Shown: in pieces, positions 12,922 through 25,447 of the stretch
How the letters are laid out: each line of letters starts with the position of its first letter
Position numbering within the stretch: position 1 is the first letter of the stretch
DNA from: Brugia malayi
Taxonomy: Eukaryota; Nematoda; Chromadorea; Rhabditida; Onchocercidae
Assembly (NCBI RefSeq): GCF_000002995.4
Contig: NW_025062478.1
Coordinates: 1-64,000 of the forward strand
DNA length: 64,000 nt
Reading direction: 5' to 3'
Program-made: the position numbers and the translations under genes
Notes under the pieces: generated by a model
What the model saw: the letters and a program-made list of their open reading frames with translations, nothing else
Database searches by the model: none
What the model was told of the DNA's origin: nothing

Positions 12922-13463
12922 TGTCGCGAATTATTATTTCGCGAAAACTTCTAACCAATTTCAAAGTATCATAAATCATCTCTCCTTTTTTTAAATTGTA
13001 AACAATTCACACATGTAATTTTAATCTCCTTTTTGTAAACACATCCAATTCTTCATGCATGTAATTTTTTCTGTAAAATTGAAATTAGCTTTCATTTTAA
13101 TCTCTTCGTTGTAAACACTTCCAATTCTTCACACGTATGATTTTTATGTAAAATTGAAATTAGCTTTCATTTTAATATCTTCTTTGTAAACACTTTAAAT
13201 TCTTTACACATGTGATTTTATCTTAGACACACCCAATCCTCACTCATATAAATTCAATTCTAATAAACAATGGGGATCATTGTCATTGTTGTCGACTACT
13301 CCTTTGTCAACCAACCTCAATTCCTCCTTTCTTCTTTTTTATTTTAAATTCTCTTTTTTATTGCTCAGTTTATTAATAATACATTTTCGGAAAATAAAGG
13401 TTTATTAATCTTCCTACTGTATTGCAATTATTCGAATATCAACCAGGCAAACCTTTCACGACA
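12922..13463 (+). repeat. 3' LTR of BEL element
   Basis: 542 bp, TG...CA ends, near-identical to the 5' LTR. It is preceded by a short purine run (tttgggag, 12914-12921) that is the likely plus-strand primer site, and followed by taaat at 13464-13468. Confidence 0.93.
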
Positions 13464-13468
13464 TAAAT
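13464..13468 (+). repeat. Target-site duplication, right
   Basis: taaat after the 3' LTR, matching 6769-6773. Confidence 0.85.
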
Positions 13469-15366
13469 ATGAAAATAAATTTCAATAACAGCTTTTTTTA
13501 ATATTTGAGAACCAAAATTAGTAAGATTAAAATTTGTCGTAGATTTAATTCATTTCTGCAGCTAAAATTAATTTTTATTTGAAAATTTTATTTGAAAATT
13601 TTATTTGAAAAAAAAAATAAAATTTGCAAATGATGATTTTAATTTTTATTTTGAAGTTGAAATTAATTTTAATTGCAGATTTAGGTATGGATCAATAGGA
13701 TTTCTCGACAATTCCTAAGAGTTTTTACTAATTTGAAACTGACAAAATTTTTAAATCTGCTAAACTTTGTTTTAATTGAATGCCAAAAATGTTAGGAAAA
13801 ATTGTAATTCATTTAAAGATCTATACACATTCAATAGTAGATATTTGACAATTTTTCCAAAAAGGAAAGTTTGCAAAATTCACTTTGAAGTTCACCTTAC
13901 ACTTTCAAAAATTCACTTTATCTTTTTCAAAAAAAAAAAATTTACTTTCATTTCTTCTAGTATTATTAAATTTCATTTTAATTGTTAAAACTTTTAAGGA
14001 ATAGCAATACATTTAAAAAAAAATAGAAAATTAGATCTCAGCAAGTTTTTTATGTGCATTGTACAGGAACTGGTCATATACATTGTGGTCATTTGACATC
14101 ATTAATAATAAAATAAACTTTAATAATTAAGTTCTTAGCAATATTTCAGTAGCGGATTTAATAAAATAGACTGTGAAATAAATCCCGGCATTGTCAAATT
14201 TCAATTTAATAAAATGTTAAAATATTTAAAAAAATCAATTCAATAAAAAAAGTCAGATATTTTGAGCTTAATTGATTAATTTATAAGCGTTGCATAAGTA
14301 CTGGTCATTCACGATGTGTCAATTGGCAACATAAAATAAGCTTTAATAATTAAGTTTTAATCAATATTTGATTAGCGAAATTGATTAAATTTTTAGTTTG
14401 TCACGGTTCTAATTTATTTTTACAATTAAAATTAATTTTAATTTCAAATTTAAATATTAAATTTTATGAAAACTCAATAATTTATTAGTGCTTTGCGTAT
14501 TAAACTATATAATAAATGCTGGAATTGTCAAAATTTAATTTCATTAAATGTTAGAATATTGAAAAATATCAATTCATAAAAAAAAATTAGATAATTTGAA
14601 CTTAATTGATTATTTTTTATTCATTTCATGGATACTGGTCACATACATTGTAGTCATTTGACCAGCAAAAATAATAAAATCAAGTTTAGAAATTGAGTTC
14701 TGAATGATATTTTAGAAGCAAAATTAATTAAATTTTTAATTTGCCACTGTTCTAATTAATTCTTACAATTGAAATTAATTTTTATTTCAAATTTAAATAT
14801 CAAATTTTATGAAAATTCAATAATTTGTCAGAGTTTTGTATATTAAACTATAAAATAAATTCTAGCAATATCAAAAACTCATTTTATTTAAATGTTAAAA
14901 TATTAAAAAAAAATCAAATCATTAAAAAAATTAGATAATTTGAACTTGATTGATTAATTTATAAGCGTTGCATAGGTACTGGTCAATCACGGTGTGGTCA
15001 ATTGGTCAGCATAAAATATTAAAAAAAACTTTAAAAAATAACTTTTAATCAATATTTTATTAGCAAAATTAATTAAATTCTTTGTTTGTCACGGTTTTAT
15101 TTCATTCTTACAATTGTAATTAATTTATTTTCCAAATTTAAATGCCATAATTTAAGAAAATTGTGCAGTTTGTAAAAGTTTTTGCATAATAAACTATGAA
15201 ATAAATGCCGGTGTTGTCAAATTTCAATTTAATTAAAATGTTAAAACTATTAAAAAATATCAGTTCGTAAAGAAAATTAGATATTTTGAGCTTAATTAAT
15301 TTATAAGCGTTGAATAGTACTGGTCACATACATCGCGGTCATTTGACATTTTAAATAATAAACAAA

Positions 15367-15410
15367 TGCTTAGGCTTAGGCTTAGGGTGTACTTAGGCTT
15401 AGGCTTAAGC
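15367..15410 (+). repeat. TTAGGC double run
   Basis: Two short TTAGGC runs separated by a gtgtac interruption, in the diverged satellite. Copies lie at 20233-20276 and, inverted, at 23653-23696. Confidence 0.85.
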
Positions 15411-16043
15411 ATTTTTTCAAATCTAAAAATTGATTATGGTGAAAATTTTATAATTTCCAAGAGTTTTTGTATATTAAACGAGGAAATAATTTCTAGTTTT
15501 ATCAATTGTGATTTTAATTAAATGTTAAAACTATTAAGAAATATCAATTCATTTAAAAAAATTAGTTATTTTGAACTCAATTGATTAAATTTATGCATTG
15601 CATGGATAACGGTCAGTTACGGTGTGGTCAATTGACAACATAAATATGAAAATAAATTTCAATAACAGCTTTTTTTAATATTTGAGAACCAAAATTAGTA
15701 AGATTTTTAATTTGTCGTAGATTTAATTCATTTCTGCAGCTAAAATTAATTTTTGTTTGAAATCTTAAGATAGAATTTTATGAAAGTTTTATGATTTGCA
15801 ATGAATCAAAACCTTTTTTGTATATTAGACTTTTTTCTATAATTTCTAGCAATATCAAATTTTACTTTAATTAAATGTTAAAATTGTTAAAAAATATATA
15901 TTCATTAAAAAAAGTTAGATGTTTTGAGCTTAACTGATTAATTTATATGCATTGCATGGGTACTGGTCATTTACAGTTGGTCAATTGATCAGCGTGAATA
16001 ATAAAATAAACTTTAATAATTAAGTTTTAATCGATATTTGATT

Positions 16044-17762
16044 ATGGAAATAGATGCTACTGAAGATAAAGAAGAAAAAGTGGAAGATGAACCAGAAGAA
16101 CCCATTGCTCGACGAACCAGAAGTGCTAAAAAATCACAAACTACAATCTACGCTAAGGACAAGTCTAATCTTTTGATAAAAACTTTATCATTAATAACGA
16201 TGATGTCATTAATACCAAGACAGGTATTAGCTAACAATAGCTGTAATTGGATTACTGGAGTACCCTTTAATATTCCTGAAAAATGGAATTGTGAAGAAAT
16301 TATTCACAAAAATGCTACATATCACAAAGTGGATGTGTACACACGCACCCATGTAAGAATACCAGCTATAAAATGTAGCAACATTACACGGACTGTATGC
16401 ACTAAAGCCTTTCTCAGAATAACGCTATCGGTAGTGTCAGACCATACGTCTACTACCGCAACTTCTTCACAATTCTGCAGATATTTAAATATTCGAAAAC
16501 AAATGAACGGAATTGGACTGATTCAATCTTCTCCTAATCAATGGATAACGAATAAGGAAATACAATACTCCTATGGATGGTTAGGAGTTAACTGTCAATC
16601 AACTTCAAACTTCATATTAACTCAAGGAGAAATTCTCATCTACGATGGAAGAGGGTTAGTCTCTAACCTTGAAGATATAAAAGACTGTTTGACACAAAAG
16701 GGTGAATGCATAACGAATACTAGCATTATCATATGGAATAGCAATGATACGACCAATCATTGTTTATATCGAAAGATCGGAAGATTCAAGGCTACAAAGT
16801 ATAACAACCACTTCATCATCGATGAGATACAAGCATCGCTTATAATTGATAAAAATCCCCCTATATTAAACACCAAAAATTGTAAATTCATCTCTCCAAT
16901 TTTAATGCAGGGCGATATAGTTATTGAACTAGACGTTGAAGATGACTCGAACTCTACTACAAAATTCAAACGAAGAGTAACAAACAAACTATTAATGATG
17001 GAAAAGTCTCCGGATAGAAAGTACGATCCTGAAAACGTAAAACTTCAATACCTTTCTGATTCACTAAGACAAGAATTCCTTCAACAACTCAAAGAAACAC
17101 AGCAGAGAAGTTGCCAAAACAGAAATAACTTATTGCTTTTGATCAAATGGCTATCAATCAGCAATCCTACCCTTGCCACGAAACTAATACTTCAAAGAAA
17201 TGATGTGATAGCTAAAAGAGTTAACGGAAATTTGATGGTGGCTCCTTGCAAATCAGAACAATCAACAATCGAAAATATCGAATTCAAAGGAGATTTAATA
17301 AGTAAGTTTGAAATTGAGAGAATTAATGCAGAATTGGAAATCTTAGCTCAAACTCAAAAAACAATTAATTCAATACCACATCAAATAAAGGATGAACTCT
17401 TTTGGCAAGAAATCTCTGAAGAAGGAGAAGAAATTATCAAACAAATGGAAAAGGAGTTCAATGAAATTGTTTTACCGATAGAAGAAGAATTTGAAAACGT
17501 GATAACACATTGGAAATTGATTTTTATCTGTATAATTATCGTGACAATATTAACTATTTTAGTTATTATTAAGTGTAAATTTAAATTAGTTCAATCTCTT
17601 CTTTGTAATACTTCAAAACGAAATTCAAATCAAACTACCATCATTACTCTCCCTACAGAATCACCACACACTCAATTCTTAACTAAAGAAGAAATCCCAC
17701 CTATTAAACTCCGTACATTTAGCTATATACCTCAAAATCACTCTTTCAAAATTACATCTTAA
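16044..17762 (+). CDS. env-like ORF in the duplicated segment (572 aa)
   Basis: Uninterrupted frame from ATG 16044, which is an internal codon of the pol tail in copy 1, to TAA 17762. It holds the acidic pol end (residues 1-25), a hydrophobic leader-like segment (about 41-62), a cysteine-bearing ectodomain and one membrane segment (about 490-512). It is separated from LTR 1, gag and pol, so no retroviral promoter lies upstream; the ATG follows satellite DNA directly. It shows that the pol tail and env share one frame in this lineage. Whether it is transcribed is unknown. It may simply be a recent, unselected copy. Confidence 0.75.
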   Translation: MEIDATEDKEEKVEDEPEEPIARRTRSAKKSQTTIYAKDKSNLLIKTLSLITMMSLIPRQVLANNSCNWITGVPFNIPEKWNCEEIIHKNATYHKVDVYTRTHVRIPAIKCSNITRTVCTKAFLRITLSVVSDHTSTTATSSQFCRYLNIRKQMNGIGLIQSSPNQWITNKEIQYSYGWLGVNCQSTSNFILTQGEILIYDGRGLVSNLEDIKDCLTQKGECITNTSIIIWNSNDTTNHCLYRKIGRFKATKYNNHFIIDEIQASLIIDKNPPILNTKNCKFISPILMQGDIVIELDVEDDSNSTTKFKRRVTNKLLMMEKSPDRKYDPENVKLQYLSDSLRQEFLQQLKETQQRSCQNRNNLLLLIKWLSISNPTLATKLILQRNDVIAKRVNGNLMVAPCKSEQSTIENIEFKGDLISKFEIERINAELEILAQTQKTINSIPHQIKDELFWQEISEEGEEIIKQMEKEFNEIVLPIEEEFENVITHWKLIFICIIIVTILTILVIIKCKFKLVQSLLCNTSKRNSNQTTIITLPTESPHTQFLTKEEIPPIKLRTFSYIPQNHSFKITS

Positions 17763-17787
17763 AACAATGTCTCTCCCCCTTTGGGAG

Positions 17788-18329
17788 TGTCGCGAATTAT
17801 TATTTCGCGAAAACTTCTAACCAATTTCAAAGTATCATAAATCATCTCTCCTTTTTTTAAATTGTAAACAATTCACACATGTAATTTTAATCTCCTTTTT
17901 GTAAACACATCCAATTCTTCATGCATGTAATTTTTTCTGTAAAATTGAAATTAGCTTTCATTTTAATCTCTTCGTTGTAAACACTTCCAATTCTTCACAC
18001 GTATGATTTTTATGTAAAATTGAAATTAGCTTTCATTTTAATATCTTCTTTGTAAACACTTTAAATTCTTTACACATGTGATTTTATCTTAGACACACCC
18101 AATCCTCACTCATATAAATTCAATTCTAATAAACAATGGGGATCATTGTCATTGTTGTCGACTACTCCTTTGTCAACCAACCTCAATTCCTCCTTTCTTC
18201 TTTTTTATTTTAAATTCTCTTTTTTATTGCTCAGTTTATTAATAATACATTTTCGGAAAATAAAGGTTTATTAATCTTCCTACTGTATTGCAATTATTCG
18301 AATATCAACCAGGCAAACCTTTCACGACA
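17788..18329 (+). repeat. Third LTR copy (in duplicated segment)
   Basis: 542 bp, same as 12922-13463 with an offset of 4,866. It carries the same taaat flank at 18330. It is not a solo LTR made by recombination, since it arrived with the segmental duplication. Confidence 0.92.
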
Positions 18330-18481
18330 TAAATATGAAAATAAATTTCAATAACAGCTTTTTTTAATATTTGAGAACCAAAATTAGTAAGATTAAAATT
18401 TGTCGTAGATTTAATTCATTTCTGCAGCTAAAATTAATTTTTATTTGAAAATTTTATTTGAAAATTTTATTTGAAAAAAAA

Positions 18482-20992
18482 AATAAAATTTGCAAATGAT
18501 GATTTTAATTTTTATTTTGAAGTTGAAATTAATTTTAATTGCAGATTTAGGTATGGATCAATAGGATTTCTCGACAATTCCTAAGAGTTTTTACTAATTT
18601 GAAACTGACAAAATTTTTAAATCTGCTAAACTTTGTTTTAATTGAATGCCAAAAATGTTAGGAAAAATTGTAATTCATTTAAAGATCTATACACATTCAA
18701 TAGTAGATATTTGACAATTTTTCCAAAAAGGAAAGTTTGCAAAATTCACTTTGAAGTTCACCTTACACTTTCAAAAATTCACTTTATCTTTTTCAAAAAA
18801 AAAAAATTTACTTTCATTTCTTCTAGTATTATTAAATTTCATTTTAATTGTTAAAACTTTTAAGGAATAGCAATACATTTAAAAAAAAATAGAAAATTAG
18901 ATCTCAGCAAGTTTTTTATGTGCATTGTACAGGAACTGGTCATATACATTGTGGTCATTTGACATCATTAATAATAAAATAAACTTTAATAATTAAGTTC
19001 TTAGCAATATTTCAGTAGCGGATTTAATAAAATAGACTGTGAAATAAATCCCGGCATTGTCAAATTTCAATTTAATAAAATGTTAAAATATTTAAAAAAA
19101 TCAATTCAATAAAAAAAGTCAGATATTTTGAGCTTAATTGATTAATTTATAAGCGTTGCATAAGTACTGGTCATTCACGATGTGTCAATTGGCAACATAA
19201 AATAAGCTTTAATAATTAAGTTTTAATCAATATTTGATTAGCGAAATTGATTAAATTTTTAGTTTGTCACGGTTCTAATTTATTTTTACAATTAAAATTA
19301 ATTTTAATTTCAAATTTAAATATTAAATTTTATGAAAACTCAATAATTTATTAGTGCTTTGCGTATTAAACTATATAATAAATGCTGGAATTGTCAAAAT
19401 TTAATTTCATTAAATGTTAGAATATTGAAAAATATCAATTCATAAAAAAAAATTAGATAATTTGAACTTAATTGATTATTTTTTATTCATTTCATGGATA
19501 CTGGTCACATACATTGTAGTCATTTGACCAGCAAAAATAATAAAATCAAGTTTAGAAATTGAGTTCTGAATGATATTTTAGAAGCAAAATTAATTAAATT
19601 TTTAATTTGCCACTGTTCTAATTAATTCTTACAATTGAAATTAATTTTTATTTCAAATTTAAATATCAAATTTTATGAAAATTCAATAATTTGTCAGAGT
19701 TTTGTATATTAAACTATAAAATAAATTCTAGCAATATCAAAAACTCATTTTATTTAAATGTTAAAATATTAAAAAAAAATCAAATCATTAAAAAAATTAG
19801 ATAATTTGAACTTGATTGATTAATTTATAAGCGTTGCATAGGTACTGGTCAATCACGGTGTGGTCAATTGGTCAGCATAAAATATTAAAAAAAACTTTAA
19901 AAAATAACTTTTAATCAATATTTTATTAGCAAAATTAATTAAATTCTTTGTTTGTCACGGTTTTATTTCATTCTTACAATTGTAATTAATTTATTTTCCA
20001 AATTTAAATGCCATAATTTAAGAAAATTGTGCAGTTTGTAAAAGTTTTTGCATAATAAACTATGAAATAAATGCCGGTGTTGTCAAATTTCAATTTAATT
20101 AAAATGTTAAAACTATTAAAAAATATCAGTTCGTAAAGAAAATTAGATATTTTGAGCTTAATTAATTTATAAGCGTTGAATAGTACTGGTCACATACATC
20201 GCGGTCATTTGACATTTTAAATAATAAACAAATGCTTAGGCTTAGGCTTAGGGTGTACTTAGGCTTAGGCTTAAGCATTTTTTCAAATCTAAAAATTGAT
20301 TATGGTGAAAATTTTATAATTTCCAAGAGTTTTTGTATATTAAACGAGGAAATAATTTCTAGTTTTATCAATTGTGATTTTAATTAAATGTTAAAACTAT
20401 TAAGAAATATCAATTCATTTAAAAAAATTAGTTATTTTGAACTCAATTGATTAAATTTATGCATTGCATGGATAACGGTCAGTTACGGTGTGGTCAATTG
20501 ACAACATAAATATGAAAATAAATTTCAATAACAGCTTTTTTTAATATTTGAGAACCAAAATTAGTAAGATTTTTAATTTGTCGTAGATTTAATTCATTTC
20601 TGCAGCTAAAATTAATTTTTGTTTGAAATCTTAAGATAGAATTTTATGAAAGTTTTATGATTTGCAATGAATCAAAACCTTTTTTGTATATTAGACTTTT
20701 TTCTATAATTTCTAGCAATATCAAATTTTACTTTAATTAAATGTTAAAATTGTTAAAAAATATATATTCATTAAAAAAAGTTAGATGTTTTGAGCTTAAC
20801 TGATTAATTTATATGCATTGCATGGGTACTGGTCATTTACAGTTGGTCAATTGATCAGCGTGAATAATAAAATAAACTTTAATAATTAAGTTTTAATCGA
20901 TATTTGATTAGCAAAATTAATTAAATTTTTAATTTATCACGATTTTAATTCATTCTTACAATTAAAATTAATTTATATTTCAAATTTAAATA
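18482..20992 (+). repeat. Inverted repeat, left arm (2.51 kb)
   Basis: Pairs with 22937-25447 on the other strand; paired positions sum to 43,929 at the start, middle and end points I checked. The arm starts at aataaaatttgcaaatg and ends at caaatttaaata. The arms look nearly identical, including a 70-codon frame with the same translation on both. About 1.94 kb of satellite separates them. Confidence 0.9.
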
Positions 20993-22936
20993 TCAAATTT
21001 TATGAAAAATCAATAATTTATTAGAATTTTGCATGTTAAACTATAAAATAAATTCTAGCAATATCAAAGAAACATTTTAATTAAATGTTGAAATATTAAA
21101 AAAAATCGAATCATTTAAAAAATTAGATAATTTGAACTTAATTGATTAATTTGTGTGCATTGCAAAATTAATAAGATTTTTAATTTGTCGTAGACTTAAT
21201 TCATTTCTGCAGCTAAAATTATATATAATAGACTTTTTTCTATAATTTCTAGTAATATCAAATTTTGCTTTAATTAAATGTTAAAACTGTTAAAAAATAT
21301 ATATTCATTAAAAAAAGTTAGATATTTTGAGCTTAGTTGATTAATTTGTATGCATTGCACAGGTACTGGTCATCTACGGTTGCTCATTTGATCAGCATAA
21401 ATAACTAAATAAAATTTAAAAATTAAGTTTCAATCAATATTCGACTAGCGAAATTGATTAAATTTTTAATTTATCACGGTTTTAATTCATCCTTACAATT
21501 CAAATTATTTTTTACTTCAAATCTAAATATCAAATTTTATGAAAATTCAATAATTTATTAGCATTTAATTTTTAAGCATTTAATAAAAATGATTTTTTGA
21601 TATTGCTAGAATTTATTTTATAGTTTAATATACAAAACCTTAACAAATTATTGAATTTTCATAAAATTTGATATTTAAATTTGAAATAAAAATCAATTTC
21701 AATTGTAAGAATGAATTAGAACAGTAGAAAATAAAAAATTTAATCAATTTCGCTAATAAAATATTGATTAAAATTAAATTTTCAAAGTTTATTTAATTAT
21801 TTATGCTGACAAAATGACCAACCGTAAAATGACCAGTACCTATGAAGTGCGTAAAAATTAATCAATTAAGTTCAAAATAACCATTTTTTTTCAATGAATT
21901 GATATTTTTCAATATTTTAACATTAATTTAAAACTAGTTTTTGATATTTACTACTATTTATTTTGTAGATTAATATGCAAAATTCTAATAAATTAATGAA
22001 TTTTCATAAAATTTGATATTTAAATTTGAAATAAAAATTATTTTCAATTGTAAGAATGAATTAGAACAGTGGCAAGTTAAAAATTTAAATAATTTTGCAA
22101 ATAAAACATTGTTTAAAACCTAATTTTGAATGATTATTTTATTATTTATGCCGATCAAATGACCAATCGTAAATAACCAGTACCTATGCAATGCATATAA
22201 ATTGATCAATTAAGCTCGAAATATCTAACTTTTTTTAATGAATATATATTTTTTTAACAATTTTAATATTTAATTAAAGTAAAATTTGATATTAGTAGAA
22301 ATTATTTCGTAGTCTAATATACAAAAAAGGCTTTGATTCATTGCAAATCATAAAATTTTCATAAAATTCGATCTTAAGATTTCAAATAAAAACTAATTTT
22401 AGCTGCAGAAATGAATTAAATCTACGACAAATTAAAAATCTTATTAATTTCACCTCTCAAATATTAAAAAAAAAAAAAACTTAGTTATTAAAGTTTATTT
22501 TCTTATTACGTATGCAACGCATAAAATTAAATAACTGAATTCAAAATAACTAATTTTTTTTTAGGAATTGATATTTTTTAATAGTTTTAACATTTAATTA
22601 AAATCAAAATTGATAAAATTAGAGATTTTTTCTCCCTTTAATATACAAAAGCTCTTGTAAATTATAAAATTTTCACCAAAATCAATTTTTAGGTTTGAAA
22701 TAATGCTTAAGCCTAAGCCCAAGCATTTTTTTATTATTTGAGATGTCAAATGACCACAATGTATGTGATCAGTTCCCGCACTATGCGTATATAATAATCA
22801 ATTTTTTTTTTTTAATTAAATGATATTTTTTAATAGTTTTAACATCCTTTGAAATTAAATTTTGATAATAGTAGAACTTCTTACCTAATTAAGTATGTAA
22901 ATACCCGTACAAATTATGGGATTTTTATAAATGGGT

Positions 22937-25447
22937 TATTTAAATTTGAAATATAAATTAATTTTAATTGTAAGAATGAATTAAAATCGTGATAAATTAA
23001 AAATTTAATTAATTTTGCTAATCAAATATCGATTAAAACTTAATTATTAAAGTTTATTTTATTATTCACGCTGATCAATTGACCAACTGTAAATGACCAG
23101 TACCCATGCAATGCATATAAATTAATCAGTTAAGCTCAAAACATCTAACTTTTTTTAATGAATATATATTTTTTAACAATTTTAACATTTAATTAAAGTA
23201 AAATTTGATATTGCTAGAAATTATAGAAAAAAGTCTAATATACAAAAAAGGTTTTGATTCATTGCAAATCATAAAACTTTCATAAAATTCTATCTTAAGA
23301 TTTCAAACAAAAATTAATTTTAGCTGCAGAAATGAATTAAATCTACGACAAATTAAAAATCTTACTAATTTTGGTTCTCAAATATTAAAAAAAGCTGTTA
23401 TTGAAATTTATTTTCATATTTATGTTGTCAATTGACCACACCGTAACTGACCGTTATCCATGCAATGCATAAATTTAATCAATTGAGTTCAAAATAACTA
23501 ATTTTTTTAAATGAATTGATATTTCTTAATAGTTTTAACATTTAATTAAAATCACAATTGATAAAACTAGAAATTATTTCCTCGTTTAATATACAAAAAC
23601 TCTTGGAAATTATAAAATTTTCACCATAATCAATTTTTAGATTTGAAAAAATGCTTAAGCCTAAGCCTAAGTACACCCTAAGCCTAAGCCTAAGCATTTG
23701 TTTATTATTTAAAATGTCAAATGACCGCGATGTATGTGACCAGTACTATTCAACGCTTATAAATTAATTAAGCTCAAAATATCTAATTTTCTTTACGAAC
23801 TGATATTTTTTAATAGTTTTAACATTTTAATTAAATTGAAATTTGACAACACCGGCATTTATTTCATAGTTTATTATGCAAAAACTTTTACAAACTGCAC
23901 AATTTTCTTAAATTATGGCATTTAAATTTGGAAAATAAATTAATTACAATTGTAAGAATGAAATAAAACCGTGACAAACAAAGAATTTAATTAATTTTGC
24001 TAATAAAATATTGATTAAAAGTTATTTTTTAAAGTTTTTTTTAATATTTTATGCTGACCAATTGACCACACCGTGATTGACCAGTACCTATGCAACGCTT
24101 ATAAATTAATCAATCAAGTTCAAATTATCTAATTTTTTTAATGATTTGATTTTTTTTTAATATTTTAACATTTAAATAAAATGAGTTTTTGATATTGCTA
24201 GAATTTATTTTATAGTTTAATATACAAAACTCTGACAAATTATTGAATTTTCATAAAATTTGATATTTAAATTTGAAATAAAAATTAATTTCAATTGTAA
24301 GAATTAATTAGAACAGTGGCAAATTAAAAATTTAATTAATTTTGCTTCTAAAATATCATTCAGAACTCAATTTCTAAACTTGATTTTATTATTTTTGCTG
24401 GTCAAATGACTACAATGTATGTGACCAGTATCCATGAAATGAATAAAAAATAATCAATTAAGTTCAAATTATCTAATTTTTTTTTATGAATTGATATTTT
24501 TCAATATTCTAACATTTAATGAAATTAAATTTTGACAATTCCAGCATTTATTATATAGTTTAATACGCAAAGCACTAATAAATTATTGAGTTTTCATAAA
24601 ATTTAATATTTAAATTTGAAATTAAAATTAATTTTAATTGTAAAAATAAATTAGAACCGTGACAAACTAAAAATTTAATCAATTTCGCTAATCAAATATT
24701 GATTAAAACTTAATTATTAAAGCTTATTTTATGTTGCCAATTGACACATCGTGAATGACCAGTACTTATGCAACGCTTATAAATTAATCAATTAAGCTCA
24801 AAATATCTGACTTTTTTTATTGAATTGATTTTTTTAAATATTTTAACATTTTATTAAATTGAAATTTGACAATGCCGGGATTTATTTCACAGTCTATTTT
24901 ATTAAATCCGCTACTGAAATATTGCTAAGAACTTAATTATTAAAGTTTATTTTATTATTAATGATGTCAAATGACCACAATGTATATGACCAGTTCCTGT
25001 ACAATGCACATAAAAAACTTGCTGAGATCTAATTTTCTATTTTTTTTTAAATGTATTGCTATTCCTTAAAAGTTTTAACAATTAAAATGAAATTTAATAA
25101 TACTAGAAGAAATGAAAGTAAATTTTTTTTTTTTGAAAAAGATAAAGTGAATTTTTGAAAGTGTAAGGTGAACTTCAAAGTGAATTTTGCAAACTTTCCT
25201 TTTTGGAAAAATTGTCAAATATCTACTATTGAATGTGTATAGATCTTTAAATGAATTACAATTTTTCCTAACATTTTTGGCATTCAATTAAAACAAAGTT
25301 TAGCAGATTTAAAAATTTTGTCAGTTTCAAATTAGTAAAAACTCTTAGGAATTGTCGAGAAATCCTATTGATCCATACCTAAATCTGCAATTAAAATTAA
25401 TTTCAACTTCAAAATAAAAATTAAAATCATCATTTGCAAATTTTATT
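22937..25447 (-). repeat. Inverted repeat, right arm
   Basis: Reverse complement of 18482-20992. Its right edge is also the boundary between satellite and unique gene-bearing DNA. Confidence 0.9.

Larger units (their letters stand above)
6774..13463 (+). mobile_element. BEL/Pao LTR retrotransposon with env-like gene, defective
   Basis: Complete LTR-to-LTR insertion of 6,690 bp: 5' LTR, primer-binding site, gag, remnant pol, env-like region and 3' LTR, flanked by taaat. The LTRs differ at only two positions that I could see, so the insertion is recent. Yet gag has an in-frame TGA, protease and most of reverse transcriptase are absent, and env has a one-base deletion. The satellite at 15635-15660 and 20501-20526 preserves the same flank without the element, which acts as an empty-site paralogue. 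BEL/Pao assignment rests on the DUF1759-like gag, three Zn knuckles, Pao-type RNase H, integrase and DUF5641-like tail. It must have moved, if at all in this form, with enzymes supplied in trans. Confidence 0.92.
11179..16043 (+). repeat. Direct duplication, copy 1 (4,865 bp)
   Basis: From atggaaatag in the pol tail through env, 3' LTR and 2.6 kb of satellite. It is repeated immediately as 16044-20909. Matching landmarks are offset by 4,866 bp downstream of the single-base indel (4,865 upstream). The junction reads gatt|atgg and shares only ta with both parent ends, which suggests end joining or template switching and not recombination between long repeats. Confidence 0.93.
16044..20909 (+). 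repeat. Direct duplication, copy 2
   Basis: Head-to-tail copy of 11179-16043. The only differences I noticed are T/A at 11557 versus 16422 and the extra g at 16440. Original downstream satellite resumes after 20910. Confidence 0.93.
13464..25447. repeat. Diverged satellite of the same family
   Basis: Monomers of about 280-320 bp related to the left array, with boxes such as gcgttgcataggtactggtc followed by a gtggtcaatt element. The monomers differ more from each other than in the left array. The block is shaped by one large direct duplication and one large inverted duplication, listed separately. The 70-codon open frames at 13776, 18642 and (minus) 25287 are the same satellite segment in three copies and are not genes. 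The edge with unique DNA is at about 25447. Confidence 0.88.

Noticed and set aside
13776..13988. 70-codon frame found three times (also 18642-18854 plus and 25287-25075 minus) with identical translation
   Set aside because: It lies in satellite DNA. The copies match because the DNA was recently duplicated, not because the protein is conserved; there is no domain.
17788..18329. Solo LTR
   Set aside because: It is joined to env and to the same flank as 12922-13463; it came with the 4.87-kb duplication.
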